From Listeria immobilis (GTDB lineage: Bacteria; Bacillota; Bacilli; Lactobacillales; Listeriaceae), in the NCBI RefSeq assembly GCF_014322765.1, contig NZ_JAASTZ010000011.1, positions 1-64,000 of the forward strand: DNA of 64,000 nt, written 5' to 3'. Shown piece by piece: positions 54,849 to 64,000 of the stretch (the first letter of the stretch is position 1; every line of letters begins with the position of its first letter). The notes beneath the pieces are model-generated. The model saw only the letters and a program-made list of their open reading frames with translations, made no database searches and was not told where the DNA came from. Both the position numbers and the translations under genes were made by a program.

Positions 54849-55596
54849 TACAATCTGCCTCCCTTCTACGCTGTTCTGTTAATATTTCAAGTTCTCGGTC
54901 TGCTAAATAATGTTGGTATTCATGGGCAGTACCATCAAACACAATCCGTTTATTAATACTAATTACATGATTAACGTAGGTGTTAACAGCCATTAAATCA
55001 TGTGTCACTAGTAAGAGTGTCATTTGCTCTGTTTGATTTAATTCTTGAAGTAGTTCATAAAATGCTTTCACATTCTCGACATCCACTCCGACTGTTGGTT
55101 CATCTAAAATAAGTAACTTTGGTCGACTAACTAATGCACGAGCAATAAAAACACGTTGTTGCTGTCCACCAGAAAGTTCACCAATATTTCGATGTAAATA
55201 ATGCGTCATCTCTACTTTATTTAGCGCATAGTCAATTGCTTCTTTATCTGCTGTATTTAATGTTTTAAATAATCCCTTTTTTTTCGTTAAACCACTTGCA
55301 ACGACTTCTTTGACAGTTGCTGGAAATGCGGAGTTAAACGCATTGGATTTTTGGGAGACAAAACCAATTTTCACCCAATCTTTAAAATCTGCTTGTTTTT
55401 CACCAAATAGCGAGATACTGCCTTGTTGTTTTTTTAGAACGCCTAAAATTAATTTTAGCATAGTAGATTTTCCTGAGCCATTCGGACCTATCAAGCCGGT
55501 AAAACTGCCTTTCTCTACTTGAAAATGAATGTTTTCTAAGGCATGCTCTTTATCATAATGATAGCTTACATTATTAATTTCTATGATTTTATCCAT
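54823..55596 (-). CDS. zurA: Zinc ABC transporter ATPase
   Basis: 257 residues. Walker A GPNGSGKST, signature LSGGQQQRVF, Walker B LLILDEPTVGVD, H-loop VTHDLMAVN. The C-terminal ADCIDCDTF is Cys-rich. First gene of zurA-zurM-zurR, with a Zur box on its promoter. Supplies energy for Zn2+ uptake. Confidence 0.92.
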
Positions 55597-55636
55597 TCAT
55601 TTGCTCCTTTGGCAGTATTTGCTTGTCGCTTGTACT

Positions 55637-55683
55637 AGTATATAAAATAATTGCTTAAATGTAAATCGGAATAACTTCGAATT
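55637..55683 (-). promoter_or_regulatory. zurA promoter with overlapping Zur box
   Basis: Minus-strand TTTACA (55660-55665), 17-bp spacer, TATACT (55637-55642). AAATCGGAATAACTTCGAA (55663-55681, continuing TT) matches the Firmicute Zur box AAATCGTAATNATTACGAT(TT) at about 16 of 20 defined positions. It covers the -35 box, so a bound repressor would block the polymerase. Confidence 0.8.
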
Positions 55684-55694
55684 AAAAAAATCTA

Positions 55695-55732
55695 CAAAAA
55701 ACCTGGAAATGAATGGCGCTCATCTCCAGGTA
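55695..55732 (-). terminator. Terminator of the cshB-nfo-ppaC operon
   Basis: Stem ACCTGGAGATGA...TCATTTCCAGGT, then a TTTTTTG run on the minus strand, after the ppaC stop. Confidence 0.85.
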
Positions 55733-55740
55733 AGTATTTA

Positions 55741-56667
55741 TTATTTTGCAAAATTCTCTGTAAGAATAGGTACTACTTGTTTTTTACGAGATACTACACC
55801 TTGTAATGGTGCTTGGTTATCGATAAATTTAACACTATAGGCTTGCTCCACAACATTAGTTTTCTCACCGATAGCTATACCAACAGAATCATTAGTAAGA
55901 ATATTGGTAATTACAAATAAGTATAAATCTAATCCTTTTTCAGCAATAATATTTGTCATAAGTGCTTCTACTTCTGCTCTGCGACTTAAAACATCGTCTA
56001 CATCAACCACATTAATTTGGGCGATTTCGACTTTATTATCATTCATATTAAATTCTTTTGCATCAAGTAATAATTCAGCGACCGTTTTTTTACTAACATC
56101 TGCGCCAGCTTTTAGCATATCCATTCCAAATGTTTGAATATCTACATCAGCAATAAGTGCTAATTTTTCAGCAGCTATTTTATCTTCTTTTGTACAGGTT
56201 GGTGATTGGAAAAGTAATGTGTCAGAGATAATTGCCGAAAGCATCAATCCAGCAGTTGATTTACTTACCTCTATTTCACTTTCACGGAACATTTTTAAAA
56301 GTATGGTTGTTGTGCATCCAACTGGTTCAGCGCGATAATAAAGTGGATCGGCAGTTTCGAAATTGGCAATCCGGTGATGATCAACAACAGAAACAACGGT
56401 TACGTCGGCAATATCATCTGCACTTTGTTGACGCTCATTGTGATCCACAAGCGCTACCTGCGAAACTTCATTTGCAACTGTTTTTACTAAACGAGGAGCT
56501 GTTACTTGGAAGTAATCTAGAACAAAAGCAGTTTCACTGTTAAGTTCCCCTAAACGAACTGCTTCAATATCTGCTCCTTGTGCTTTTTTTAATTCTGCAT
56601 AACTAATGGCAGAACAAATCGTATCTGTATCTGGATTTTTATGACCGAATACAAGTGTTTTTGTCAT
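55741..56667 (-). CDS. ppaC: Manganese-dependent inorganic pyrophosphatase (family II)
   Basis: 308 residues, the standard size. DHH-family motifs are visible: [17 protein letters not shown] at the N-terminus, VALVDHNE, and [18 protein letters not shown]. The C-terminal domain carries [12 protein letters not shown] for phosphate binding. It hydrolyses pyrophosphate to drive biosynthesis in the cytoplasm. Starts 16 bases after nfo with AGGAG upstream. No regulatory CBS insert is present. Confidence 0.94.
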   Translation of the reverse strand: MTKTLVFGHKNPDTDTICSAISYAELKKAQGADIEAVRLGELNSETAFVLDYFQVTAPRLVKTVANEVSQVALVDHNERQQSADDIADVTVVSVVDHHRIANFETADPLYYRAEPVGCTTTILLKMFRESEIEVSKSTAGLMLSAIISDTLLFQSPTCTKEDKIAAEKLALIADVDIQTFGMDMLKAGADVSKKTVAELLLDAKEFNMNDNKVEIAQINVVDVDDVLSRRAEVEALMTNIIAEKGLDLYLFVITNILTNDSVGIAIGEKTNVVEQAYSVKFIDNQAPLQGVVSRKKQVVPILTENFAK

Positions 56668-56682
56668 TATTTTCGTCTCCTT

Positions 56683-57576
56683 TTAGTCATTTATAATTTT
56701 GTTTAATAAATCCGGGTCAAATTCGCCACTTTTTAGCATGGCAATTTCCCGTTTGTAAGGCGGTTTTTTAGATGCTTTATCTTCACCAACATAAGGCGTT
56801 TCTAATATTTTTGGAATATCAGCTAGCTGTGGATGATGGACGATATAATGAAGTGCATCAAAACCGATATGGCCAAACCCAATATTGGCATGTCTATCTT
56901 TATGAGCGGCACATTCATTTTTGCTGTCATTTATATGTAGCACTTTTAAGCGATCAATGCCAATAATTTTATCGAATTTATTTAATACGCCATCAAAATC
57001 ATTCACAATATCATAACCAGCATCATGTGTATGACAAGTGTCAAAAGTGACAGATAATAATTCATTATGAGTCACGCCATCAATAATTTGCGCTAATTCT
57101 TCAAATGTACGACCGCATTCAGAGCCTTTTCCAGCCATTGTTTCTAATGCGATTTGAACTTCTTGGTCATGAATAAGCGCTTCATTTAAGCCTTGAATAA
57201 TTTGTTTTATTCCTTTATCAGCACCCTCACCTACATGGGCTCCGGGATGAAGTACCATTTGCTTAGCTCCAAGTGCACGCGTACGAGCTATTTCAGATTG
57301 TAAAAAGGTAACGCCCAACTCATATGTTTCTGGCTTTACAGAATTACCGATATTGATAATATAAGGAGCATGAACGACGATGTCTGCCATATCATGAGCT
57401 TTCATGTGTTCTAAACCGGCTTCAATATTTAATTCTTCTATTGGTTTTCTTCGCGTATTTTGCGGAGCACCAGTATAAATCATAAACGTATTTGATCCGT
57501 AAGAAGCAGCTTCTTCACTCGCACCTAGAAGCATTTTTTTACCATTCATAGATACATGAGAACCAAGTCTTAACAT
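56683..57576 (-). CDS. nfo: Endonuclease IV (AP endonuclease)
   Basis: 297 residues, typical. Starts [16 protein letters not shown]. Zinc-ligand motifs are [33 protein letters not shown] and LHINDSKN, as expected for the three-zinc TIM-barrel Nfo. It cleaves DNA at abasic sites in base excision repair. Located 16 bases after cshB in the same transcript. Confidence 0.95.
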   Translation of the reverse strand: MLRLGSHVSMNGKKMLLGASEEAASYGSNTFMIYTGAPQNTRRKPIEELNIEAGLEHMKAHDMADIVVHAPYIINIGNSVKPETYELGVTFLQSEIARTRALGAKQMVLHPGAHVGEGADKGIKQIIQGLNEALIHDQEVQIALETMAGKGSECGRTFEELAQIIDGVTHNELLSVTFDTCHTHDAGYDIVNDFDGVLNKFDKIIGIDRLKVLHINDSKNECAAHKDRHANIGFGHIGFDALHYIVHHPQLADIPKILETPYVGEDKASKKPPYKREIAMLKSGEFDPDLLNKIIND

Positions 57577-57591
57577 AAAATCACTCCTCGT

Positions 57592-58899
57592 TTATCTTTT
57601 TTTCCGTCTTTCCCGACGTTTAATTTCGTTCATTTTATAGTTGATTTTCTTTTTATAATTTGGTTTTCCTTTTTGTTTTGCTTTTTTTCGCATACCAATT
57701 TCACGTGGATCTGCCGTTTCACGTTTTGCTTCACGTTTGGCACGGCGATTACGGTCTTCAAGTGTAACGAATTCTTTGTTTTTCCAATCGACATGTTTAA
57801 ACTCAATACCCATTTTTTCTAATTGATTGAGACGATCTTCATCAGCCGGCTCAAATAATGTTAGAGCAATACCGGAATGGCCAGCACGTCCTGTCCGACC
57901 TGTTCGATGGATATAAAAATCTAAATCGTCAGGTAGTTCATAGTTAACAACATGACTAATACCTTGAATATCAATACCACGCGCAGCTAAATCAGTTGCA
58001 ACGACATATTGATAATCTAAGTTTTCGATTTGTTTCATTGTTCGTTTACGCTCACGTGGATTCACATCACCATGAATCTTGGCAACTTTTAATCCGCGTT
58101 CTGTTAAACCATTAGCCACTTCATCAGCAGTTGTTTTTGTATTGGTAAAAACAATAGCCAAATAAGGTTGCGAACCAACTAAAACATTTTTAAGTAAGTC
58201 TAGTTTATTTCGACTACGTGTCGCCATAATTCGATGTTCTACGGTTTTAGATGCAGCAACTTTTGGTTGAATATGCTCATAACGTGGATTTTCCATGTAT
58301 TTGCTTAAAAATGGTTTTAGTTTTTGTGGAATGGTTGCAGAGAAAACAAGCATCTGCAAGTTAGCCGGCATTTTTCCAGCGATATGATCCACATCATTTA
58401 AGAATCCCATATCAAGTGTCATATCAGCTTCATCGATTACTAATGTTTTTGCAGTGTGCACAAATAAAGCTTGCTCACGAATTAAATCATTAATACGACC
58501 AGGTGTCCCAACAATGATTTGTGGTTGTTTTTTTAGTTTATCAATTGCTCGTTGTTTATCCGTGCCACCAATAACAAGTTGAACAGCTAGTTCTTTCTCG
58601 CTGTATTTGGTTACTTTGCGAATTTCATTATAAATTTGTGTAGCAAGTTCACGGCTGGGTGCTGTAATAACAGCTTGTACGGCGTCTTTTTCTGGATTCA
58701 CATTATTAATTATTGGCAAAATAAAAGTATGGGTTTTTCCAGTACCTGTTTGAGATTGGCCAATAATACTTTCACCTTTAAGAATCCCTGGGATGAGCTT
58801 TTGTTGTACTTCTGTGGGTTCGTAAAATCCTAATTTATCTATTGCAACCCCAATAAAAGGTTGAAAGTCAAACTGGTCAAACCTTGATTTCTTCGTCAT
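57592..58899 (-). CDS. cshB: DEAD-box RNA helicase (CshB type)
   Basis: 435 residues with start ATG at 58899, GGAGTGG upstream. Helicase motifs in order: Q motif PTEVQQKLI, I SQTGTGKTH, Ia PSRELATQ, II VIDEADM (DEAD with the D-E-A-D core), III FSATI, V ATDLAARGID, VI HRTGRTGRAG. The tail is rich in Arg/Lys, as in CshB. It remodels RNA, and CshB-type proteins aid growth in the cold. First gene of cshB-nfo-ppaC. In L. monocytogenes ispH would lie just upstream, but here only 162 bases separate it from the NIF3 gene. Confidence 0.93.
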   Translation of the reverse strand: MTKKSRFDQFDFQPFIGVAIDKLGFYEPTEVQQKLIPGILKGESIIGQSQTGTGKTHTFILPIINNVNPEKDAVQAVITAPSRELATQIYNEIRKVTKYSEKELAVQLVIGGTDKQRAIDKLKKQPQIIVGTPGRINDLIREQALFVHTAKTLVIDEADMTLDMGFLNDVDHIAGKMPANLQMLVFSATIPQKLKPFLSKYMENPRYEHIQPKVAASKTVEHRIMATRSRNKLDLLKNVLVGSQPYLAIVFTNTKTTADEVANGLTERGLKVAKIHGDVNPRERKRTMKQIENLDYQYVVATDLAARGIDIQGISHVVNYELPDDLDFYIHRTGRTGRAGHSGIALTLFEPADEDRLNQLEKMGIEFKHVDWKNKEFVTLEDRNRRAKREAKRETADPREIGMRKKAKQKGKPNYKKKINYKMNEIKRRERRKKR

Positions 58900-59017
58900 A
58901 AAATATTTCCACTCCGTTCTATACCTAATTGCCATTATAGCACAGATTAAGTCATTCGTGCGTGCTATAAGACAACTTTATCAAAACAATCAAATAGCGT
59001 TTGGTAAAACAGAAAAA

Positions 59018-59058
59018 TAAAGCTGGCTATTTTTTAATTTAATCAAAAATAGCCAGTT
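59018..59058 (-). terminator. Terminator after the NIF3 gene
   Basis: CTGGCTATTTTT / AAAAATAGCCAG stem around a short AT loop; with flanking A/T runs it can work in both directions. Confidence 0.88.
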
Positions 59059-59061
59059 TTA

Positions 59062-60183
59062 TTAGCAAAATTGAAAAGGATCAGTATTAACTTCCGAAAC
59101 AATAAAATCCCCTTCATAATCTAAAATTTTAGCTTGTTCTTCCATTTTTTCTTTTAAATAGCCTTTCATTACTTTTTCAATGTTATGGCCAGGGTCAATT
59201 GTTGGTAAATTAATCGCCAGTAAATCATGTGCTGTGTGGTAATAAATATCTCCTGTTATATAAACATCTGCACCAGTTGCTTTCACTTGATGAATAAACT
59301 TGTTGCCATCTCCACCGATAATTGCTACTTTTTTAACAGTTGATTTTAAGTCACCAATAAAGCGTACATTCTCTACTGCATAAGCTGTTTTTAGTTTATC
59401 TATAAACGATACCATTCCAACTTTTTTTGGAAGGGTACCAACTCGACCAATACCTTCTTTATAAGTTAAGTTTTCTAACATATACACATCTATTGCTGGT
59501 TCTTCATATGGATGAGCAATTTTAACAGCTTTTAGAATAGTTTCTGTTAAATGTTCCGGAAAAACAGCTTCAATTTTCACTTCAGGGACTTTCGTTAATG
59601 TTTCTTTTTTACCAATAGTTGGGTTTGCATTTACACTAGGTTTAAATGATCCCATACCGTTTACTTGAAAGGTACATTCTGTATACTCTGTACCAATTTT
59701 GCCAGCCCCATTATTTACAAGTGCTAAACGAACGGATTCCAGTTCATTCTCTGGCACATAAACAGCCATTTTGCAGTAGGGTTCTGTGTAGGTTTCTTCA
59801 ATAATTTTTATGTCTTTTAATCGTAGTAAATCTGCTAAAATATCATTAACACCGCCTTGTGCTACATCTAAATTCGTATGAGCAGCAAAGACAGTTATAT
59901 CATGCTTAATCAGTTTCTTAATCATTTTTCCTTGTTGTGTTGTTGTGTCAATTTGTTGTGTAGGACGATATAAAAATGGGTGATGCGCAATGATTAAATC
60001 AATATTTTTTTCAATTGCTTCATCTACTACTTCTTCCAGAACATCTAGAGTAAACATGACTTTTCTTACTTTTCTAGATAAGTCCCCTACTTGCAGGCCG
60101 ATTGGGTCACCTTCCATAGCTAATTTTTTAGGGGCGATTTTTTCAAGAATTGCAATATATTCATAACCATTGGCAACTTTCAT
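59062..60183 (-). CDS. NIF3/YqfO family protein (DUF34)
   Basis: 373 residues, the long Gram-positive form with a PII-like insert (about 125-230) between the two halves of the NIF3 domain. Di-metal motifs are LIIAHHPFLYRP (about 63-74), FAAHTNLD and the late DPGHNIEK. The biochemical role is not settled. GTP cyclohydrolase I type 2 has been suggested for a homologue, and metal handling is another idea. The ATG overlaps the trmK stop by 4 bases, so the two are translationally coupled. Confidence 0.88.
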   Translation of the reverse strand: MKVANGYEYIAILEKIAPKKLAMEGDPIGLQVGDLSRKVRKVMFTLDVLEEVVDEAIEKNIDLIIAHHPFLYRPTQQIDTTTQQGKMIKKLIKHDITVFAAHTNLDVAQGGVNDILADLLRLKDIKIIEETYTEPYCKMAVYVPENELESVRLALVNNGAGKIGTEYTECTFQVNGMGSFKPSVNANPTIGKKETLTKVPEVKIEAVFPEHLTETILKAVKIAHPYEEPAIDVYMLENLTYKEGIGRVGTLPKKVGMVSFIDKLKTAYAVENVRFIGDLKSTVKKVAIIGGDGNKFIHQVKATGADVYITGDIYYHTAHDLLAINLPTIDPGHNIEKVMKGYLKEKMEEQAKILDYEGDFIVSEVNTDPFQFC

Positions 60184-60884
60184 TTTAGCACATCCTCTAC
60201 TAATGCAATTTTATGTTTTAATTCATGAATTTTTGCTTGATTTTCGTCTGATATTGGTTGGTTATTTGAAATGGTTTGGATAATGTTTTGCCAAGTGTTG
60301 GCTTCATGGCGCCATTTGCTTTTAAATATGGCACTTTGTTCTTTTAATAAACATGGGCCAAAAAAGATTTCTTGTGCTGTCCATTCTACTGATTCTTTGG
60401 AAGGTTGAAGAACAATAATTTCATAAATTTTATTATCTTCTCGTAAAATAGCTTCCGAGGTAATTGTCCAATTATTTTTTTCAGACCACTCTCTTAATTG
60501 AAATGCTGCGATATTTGGTTGGAGAATCAGCTTAGTTACATTTGTAAGTTTTGCTACACCTTCTTCTAAAATTGTCCGAATTAAAGTGCCACCCATCCCT
60601 GCAATTACAATGGTATCAATAGCATCAGCAGCAGTAATTACCTCTAAACCGTTTCCTTTTCGAACATCAATTTGAGAAGTGAGGCCAATTGACGCGACTT
60701 GTTTTTGCGCAGATTTAAATGGACCTTCTACCACTTCTCCTGCTACCGCGAATGAAGCCATTTTATTTTTGATAGCAAAACACGGCAAGTATGCATGGTC
60801 GCTGCCAATATCAGCAATGCGTTCATTATTTGTTATGTATGAAGCCACTTTTTCGAGTCGCTTCGATAATTGCTCTTCGTTCAT
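60180..60884 (-). CDS. trmK: tRNA (adenine(22)-N1)-methyltransferase
   Basis: 234 residues with the start at MNEEQLSKRLEKV (ATG at 60884, AGTAGGGA upstream). A longer frame to 60908 would place its ribosome site inside the rpoD terminator stem. SAM-binding motif I IADIGSDHAYLPCFAIK (about 25-41) and IDTIVIAGMGGTLIRTIL (motif with GMGG) are family signatures. A C-terminal coiled-coil (HELKHKIALVEDVL) follows. It methylates A22 of certain tRNAs. It lies directly after rpoD and is coupled with the NIF3 gene. Confidence 0.9.
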   Translation of the reverse strand: MNEEQLSKRLEKVASYITNNERIADIGSDHAYLPCFAIKNKMASFAVAGEVVEGPFKSAQKQVASIGLTSQIDVRKGNGLEVITAADAIDTIVIAGMGGTLIRTILEEGVAKLTNVTKLILQPNIAAFQLREWSEKNNWTITSEAILREDNKIYEIIVLQPSKESVEWTAQEIFFGPCLLKEQSAIFKSKWRHEANTWQNIIQTISNNQPISDENQAKIHELKHKIALVEDVLK

Positions 60885-60910
60885 TTGGTTCCCTACTTTC
60901 ATTTTCATTA

Positions 60911-60942
60911 AAAAGGCAGGAGAACGATTTGTCCTCCTGCCT
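60911..60942 (-). terminator. Terminator after rpoD
   Basis: Arms GGCAGGAG / CTCCTGCC with an 11-base loop, then TTTTTA on the minus strand, 9 bases after the rpoD stop. Confidence 0.9.
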
Positions 60943-60951
60943 GGTTATGCT

Positions 60952-62076
60952 TTATTCTAGGAAGTCTTTTAATTGTTTGCTACGGCTTGGATGGCGCAAT
61001 TTACGTAATGCTTTTGCTTCAATTTGGCGAATTCTTTCACGTGTTACTCCGAAGACACGACCAACTTCTTCTAAAGTACGTGTTCGACCATCATCTAAAC
61101 CGAAACGAAGACGAAGGACATTTTCTTCGCGATCTGTTAACGTATCAAGCACATCTTCTAATTGTTCTTTTAATAATTCATATGCCGCATGGTCAGACGG
61201 AGAAGTAGCATCTTGGTCTTCAATAAAATCTCCAAGGTGCGAGTCATCTTCCTCACCAATTGGCGTTTCAAGTGAGACTGGCTCTTGCGCAATTTTTAAA
61301 ATTTCCCGAACTTTTTCAGTTGGTAGATCCATTTCTTCCCCAATTTCTTCAGGTGATGGATCACGTCCTAAATCTTGTAGCAAGGAGCGTTGAACACGAA
61401 TTAATTTGTTGATAGTTTCTACCATATGCACTGGAATACGAATAGTTCTAGCTTGGTCAGCGATAGCACGGGTGATAGCCTGACGAATCCACCATGTTGC
61501 ATAGGTACTGAATTTAAATCCTTTATTGAAATCGAATTTTTCAACGGCTTTCATTAGTCCCATGTTTCCTTCTTGAATTAAATCAAGAAATAGCATCCCA
61601 CGACCAACATAACGTTTGGCAATACTTACTACTAGACGAAGGTTGGCTTCTGCAAGACGACCTTTTGCTTCAATATCTCCAGCCTCAATGCGTTTTGCTA
61701 AAGCGATTTCCTCATCAGCAGTTAACAAGTCTACTCGACCAATTTCTTTGAGATACATACGCACAGGGTCATTGATTTTTACACCTGGTGGTACACTCAA
61801 ATCTGTTAAGTCAAAGGATTCGGTTTCCTCTTTAACAAGTTCTGTTTCATCTGGATCTTCATCATCAGCATCATCAGAAACTTCAATTCCTGCTTCGCCA
61901 ACGTGTTCTAAATACTCATCCATTTGATCGGAATCTAATGTGAATGGAGCTAATCTGGCAGCGATTTTTGCATAAGTTAAAATCCCCTTTTTCTTGCCTT
62001 CCTCTATTAGGGCTTCTTTTACTTGCTCAACATTTAGTTCAGCAACTGGTTTTGTGTTTTGTGTTTTATCACTCAT
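60952..62076 (-). CDS. rpoD: RNA polymerase primary sigma factor SigA
   Basis: 374 residues using ATG at 62076 ([11 protein letters not shown]) with AGGAGG 13 bases upstream; the longer frame is not needed and this length equals the known Listeria protein. An acidic region (about 70-95) is followed by region 1.2-2.4 ([20 protein letters not shown], then [17 protein letters not shown] for -10 recognition), region 3 ([14 protein letters not shown]) and region 4 with the -35 helix [20 protein letters not shown]. Directs vegetative transcription. Downstream of dnaG, as in the classical macromolecular-synthesis operon. Confidence 0.96.
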   Translation of the reverse strand: MSDKTQNTKPVAELNVEQVKEALIEEGKKKGILTYAKIAARLAPFTLDSDQMDEYLEHVGEAGIEVSDDADDEDPDETELVKEETESFDLTDLSVPPGVKINDPVRMYLKEIGRVDLLTADEEIALAKRIEAGDIEAKGRLAEANLRLVVSIAKRYVGRGMLFLDLIQEGNMGLMKAVEKFDFNKGFKFSTYATWWIRQAITRAIADQARTIRIPVHMVETINKLIRVQRSLLQDLGRDPSPEEIGEEMDLPTEKVREILKIAQEPVSLETPIGEEDDSHLGDFIEDQDATSPSDHAAYELLKEQLEDVLDTLTDREENVLRLRFGLDDGRTRTLEEVGRVFGVTRERIRQIEAKALRKLRHPSRSKQLKDFLE

Positions 62077-62171
62077 AACTGCCTGTATTCCTCCTTCCAA
62101 AAATGCCGCTAACCTTATTAAAAGGCCTCTCTTAGGTAATAATACCATCATTTAGCGGTTTTAAAACTTCT

Positions 62172-64000
62172 TTAATCCAATTGACCACTGTTTAATTGGC
62201 GATTGAGCTGGACGATTTCAAGCATCACTCGAATTTCGTTTTCTTTGTCATTATCTCGGTTGTATCCAGCGAGTTCTTGTTCCAGTTCTTTCTTCATTCG
62301 CTCTAACTTAAATCGTTTTAGACTTTTAATATAGTCTTCAAATTGTGCTCTGCCTTGTTCATCCGGGCTAACAACCATTTCCAGACTACTAATAAGCCCT
62401 TTCATTGCAATATCTTGCACGCTATCCATAAACTTATTGGGATCTGCTTCGTTACCTTCTGCAAAATAGCCAATCAAATGAATATAAAGCGTTTGATAGT
62501 TATCGTGGTAAAATTCTGTATCACCAAGCAATTGTTTAATTAACATAAAACTATCACGACTTTCTATCATTGCTTTCATCAATTGTTGTTCTGCTGTTGT
62601 GTGCGCTGATAACGTTTGTGTTGGTTGTTCAAAAGAAAACAGCATTTCCGAATTCTCTTGTGGGACAAGCCCCATAAAAGCATCATCTATTGGTGGTTCA
62701 TTATAGCTAGGTGTTTGACGTGTTTTTTGGTTTGTTTTAATTGATTGTTGTAGCTGTTGTTTTAAGGTTTCTATCGTTAATTCAAACTCTTCAGCAAGTT
62801 GTTTTAAATATAGTTCTCGCTCTACTGCCTGATCAAGTTTAGCAATTTCCCGTAAACAATCATCAATATAAGCGATTTGATCTGTTTCGTTTTGCAAATT
62901 ACGTTCTCTTCGCAAATAATGAATTTTGAAAGCAGTCCAAGTCATTCGCTGTTGTTTATATATTTCTTTGAATTTATCAGCACCACTTGCACGGATAAAG
63001 TCATCTGGGTCTTTTCCAGCTGGTAATTGGAGGACAAATACATCTAATCGATTTCGCTCTACTAAAAGTGTCCCTGCTTTATAAGCTGCTTCTATTCCGG
63101 CTCTGTCGCCGTCATAACAGATAATTGCACGACTAGTAAGCCTTTTAATTAAATCGGCATGTTCTTCGGTAAGACTTGTTCCCATCGAAGCAACCGCATT
63201 TTGAACACCGGCTTCTTCAGCCGAAATAACATCCATAAAACCTTCCATAAGGGTAATTTCTTCTTGTTTTCGAATTGCTTGTCTAGCTTCCGAAAAATGA
63301 AATAATGTACGCCTTTTATTGAAAATGGGTGTTTCTGGACTATTTAAATATTTCGGTCCATCATCCCGGTCGAATAGACGGCCAGAAAATGCAATTATTT
63401 GGCCACGGTCATTCGAAATTGGAAACATAATTCGATTACGAAAGCGGTCCACCATTTGACCATCATCTCGTTCTGATAAGAGACCTGCTGTATTCGCAAG
63501 TTGTAAATTCATCCCTCTTTTTTCTAGAAAGGATGTGATAGTTGCATGATGATTTGGTGCAAATCCAATTTGGAAAGCAGCCATCATTTGCTCGGACATA
63601 CCACGCTCTTTTAAATAGGCAAGTGCAGTAGCCCCTTCTTCTGTCTCCATCAAAATGTAATGATAGAGTTTAGCAGTGAGTTGATGCATTTCCGTCATTT
63701 TGGATGTGTCTGAATTTTCTTTTGGTAAGTGCGCCATGTCACGTTCTTCTGGAAGTTCGATAGCTACATCTAAATGACTCATATCCGCGACTTTTTTTAC
63801 CGCTTCTACAAATGTTAATCCATCATGTTCCATTAGAAAAGAAAAAACATTTCCGCCTTTTCCGCACCCAAAACAATGAAAAATTTGCTTTTCTGGTGAG
63901 ACAGAGAAAGAAGGTGTTTTTTCACCATGGAAGGGACATAAACCAGCATAATTACGACCTTGTTTTTTTAGTTGAACGTAATTACCAATAATATCGACAA
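62172..64000 (-). CDS. dnaG: DNA primase, N-terminus cut by the window edge
   Basis: The coding frame runs off the right edge, so about 18 N-terminal residues are missing; I extend past the internal Met at 63833 because the frame is open. The zinc finger is visible as LCPFHGEKTP and HCFGCGKGGN. The TOPRIM catalytic region has EGFMDVISAEEAG and YDGDRAGIEAAYKAG. The C-terminal ~150 residues (from about MLFSFEQPTQ) are the helicase-binding domain. It makes RNA primers at replication forks. It precedes rpoD by 95 bases, and rpoD is probably cotranscribed. Confidence 0.96.
   Translation of the reverse strand, partial: VDIIGNYVQLKKQGRNYAGLCPFHGEKTPSFSVSPEKQIFHCFGCGKGGNVFSFLMEHDGLTFVEAVKKVADMSHLDVAIELPEERDMAHLPKENSDTSKMTEMHQLTAKLYHYILMETEEGATALAYLKERGMSEQMMAAFQIGFAPNHHATITSFLEKRGMNLQLANTAGLLSERDDGQMVDRFRNRIMFPISNDRGQIIAFSGRLFDRDDGPKYLNSPETPIFNKRRTLFHFSEARQAIRKQEEITLMEGFMDVISAEEAGVQNAVASMGTSLTEEHADLIKRLTSRAIICYDGDRAGIEAAYKAGTLLVERNRLDVFVLQLPAGKDPDDFIRASGADKFKEIYKQQRMTWTAFKIHYLRRERNLQNETDQIAYIDDCLREIAKLDQAVERELYLKQLAEEFELTIETLKQQLQQSIKTNQKTRQTPSYNEPPIDDAFMGLVPQENSEMLFSFEQPTQTLSAHTTAEQQLMKAMIESRDSFMLIKQLLGDTEFYHDNYQTLYIHLIGYFAEGNEADPNKFMDSVQDIAMKGLISSLEMVVSPDEQGRAQFEDYIKSLKRFKLERMKKELEQELAGYNRDNDKENEIRVMLEIVQLNRQLNSGQLD

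Noticed and set aside
62077-62151. 25-residue extension of the rpoD product
   Set aside because: Not conserved in SigA proteins; the ATG at 62076 has AGGAGG and yields the expected 374 residues.

Overview
The window looks like chromosome of a low-GC Firmicute of the genus Listeria (sensu stricto). The gene order dnaG-rpoD-trmK-NIF3, cshB-nfo-ppaC, zurA-zurM-zurR, prsA, sod, asd-dapG-dapA-rnjB, thiT, opuCABCD, mntH, bilE, murB and mvaS is the order I recall for the L. monocytogenes region around lmo1411-lmo1455. Two genes I would expect there, ispG (gcpE) and ispH (lytB), are absent. Together with the accessory left end this points to a non-monocytogenes species, such as the innocua, welshimeri or seeligeri group. 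Species cannot be fixed by eye.

Left end (1-600): a decayed type VI-A CRISPR-Cas13a locus read on the minus strand. It consists of a promoter, three repeats of the Listeria seeligeri Cas13a type with two 30-nt spacers, a leader hairpin, and then only the first ~37 codons of cas13a before an abrupt break and stop. This is the most unusual item in the window.

600-12400: small housekeeping or unknown genes (a two-TM protein, a LOG-family hydrolase, a SMUG2-like DNA glycosylase), then a catabolic operon on the minus strand. The operon holds a fructose-family PTS of MngA type, a GH38 MngB-type alpha-mannosidase, a GH13_18 sugar phosphorylase, a glycerate kinase and a mannose-6-phosphate isomerase. 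A divergent RpiR-type regulator sits beside it, with palindromic operator candidates between. I read it as uptake and breakdown of mannosylglycerate and/or glucosylglycerate to glycolytic intermediates.

12400-20300: two sortase-anchored surface proteins, one a ~2,000-residue SdrD-B/Ig-repeat protein and one a MucBP-repeat protein. 20400-28200: acetyl-CoA acetyltransferase and HMG-CoA synthase (entry to the mevalonate pathway, divergent), a VanZ-like protein, an MFS permease, a phosphodiesterase-family protein, an AI-2E family permease and murB.

28300-37900: osmolyte and metal transport. This part holds the two-gene BilE-type betaine-family ABC system, an unknown protein, the MntH manganese transporter, the four-gene OpuC carnitine/betaine transporter with a sigma-B-like promoter, and ThiT under a TPP riboswitch. 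37900-49500: a YjbR protein, an ABC-F ATPase, a membrane protein, a disulfide-reductase-like flavoprotein, the asd-dapG-dapA-rnjB operon and a class B PBP. 49500-64000: MnSOD, a DUF1189 protein, AzlCD, the PrsA foldase, the Zur zinc regulon with a visible Zur box, PpaC, Nfo, CshB, NIF3, TrmK, the primary sigma factor and a primase cut by the right edge.

Most transcription units end in clear stem-loop terminators. Several start codons were moved downstream from the longest ORF because a Shine-Dalgarno sequence decides the start. References to named homologues are from memory, not from database searches.
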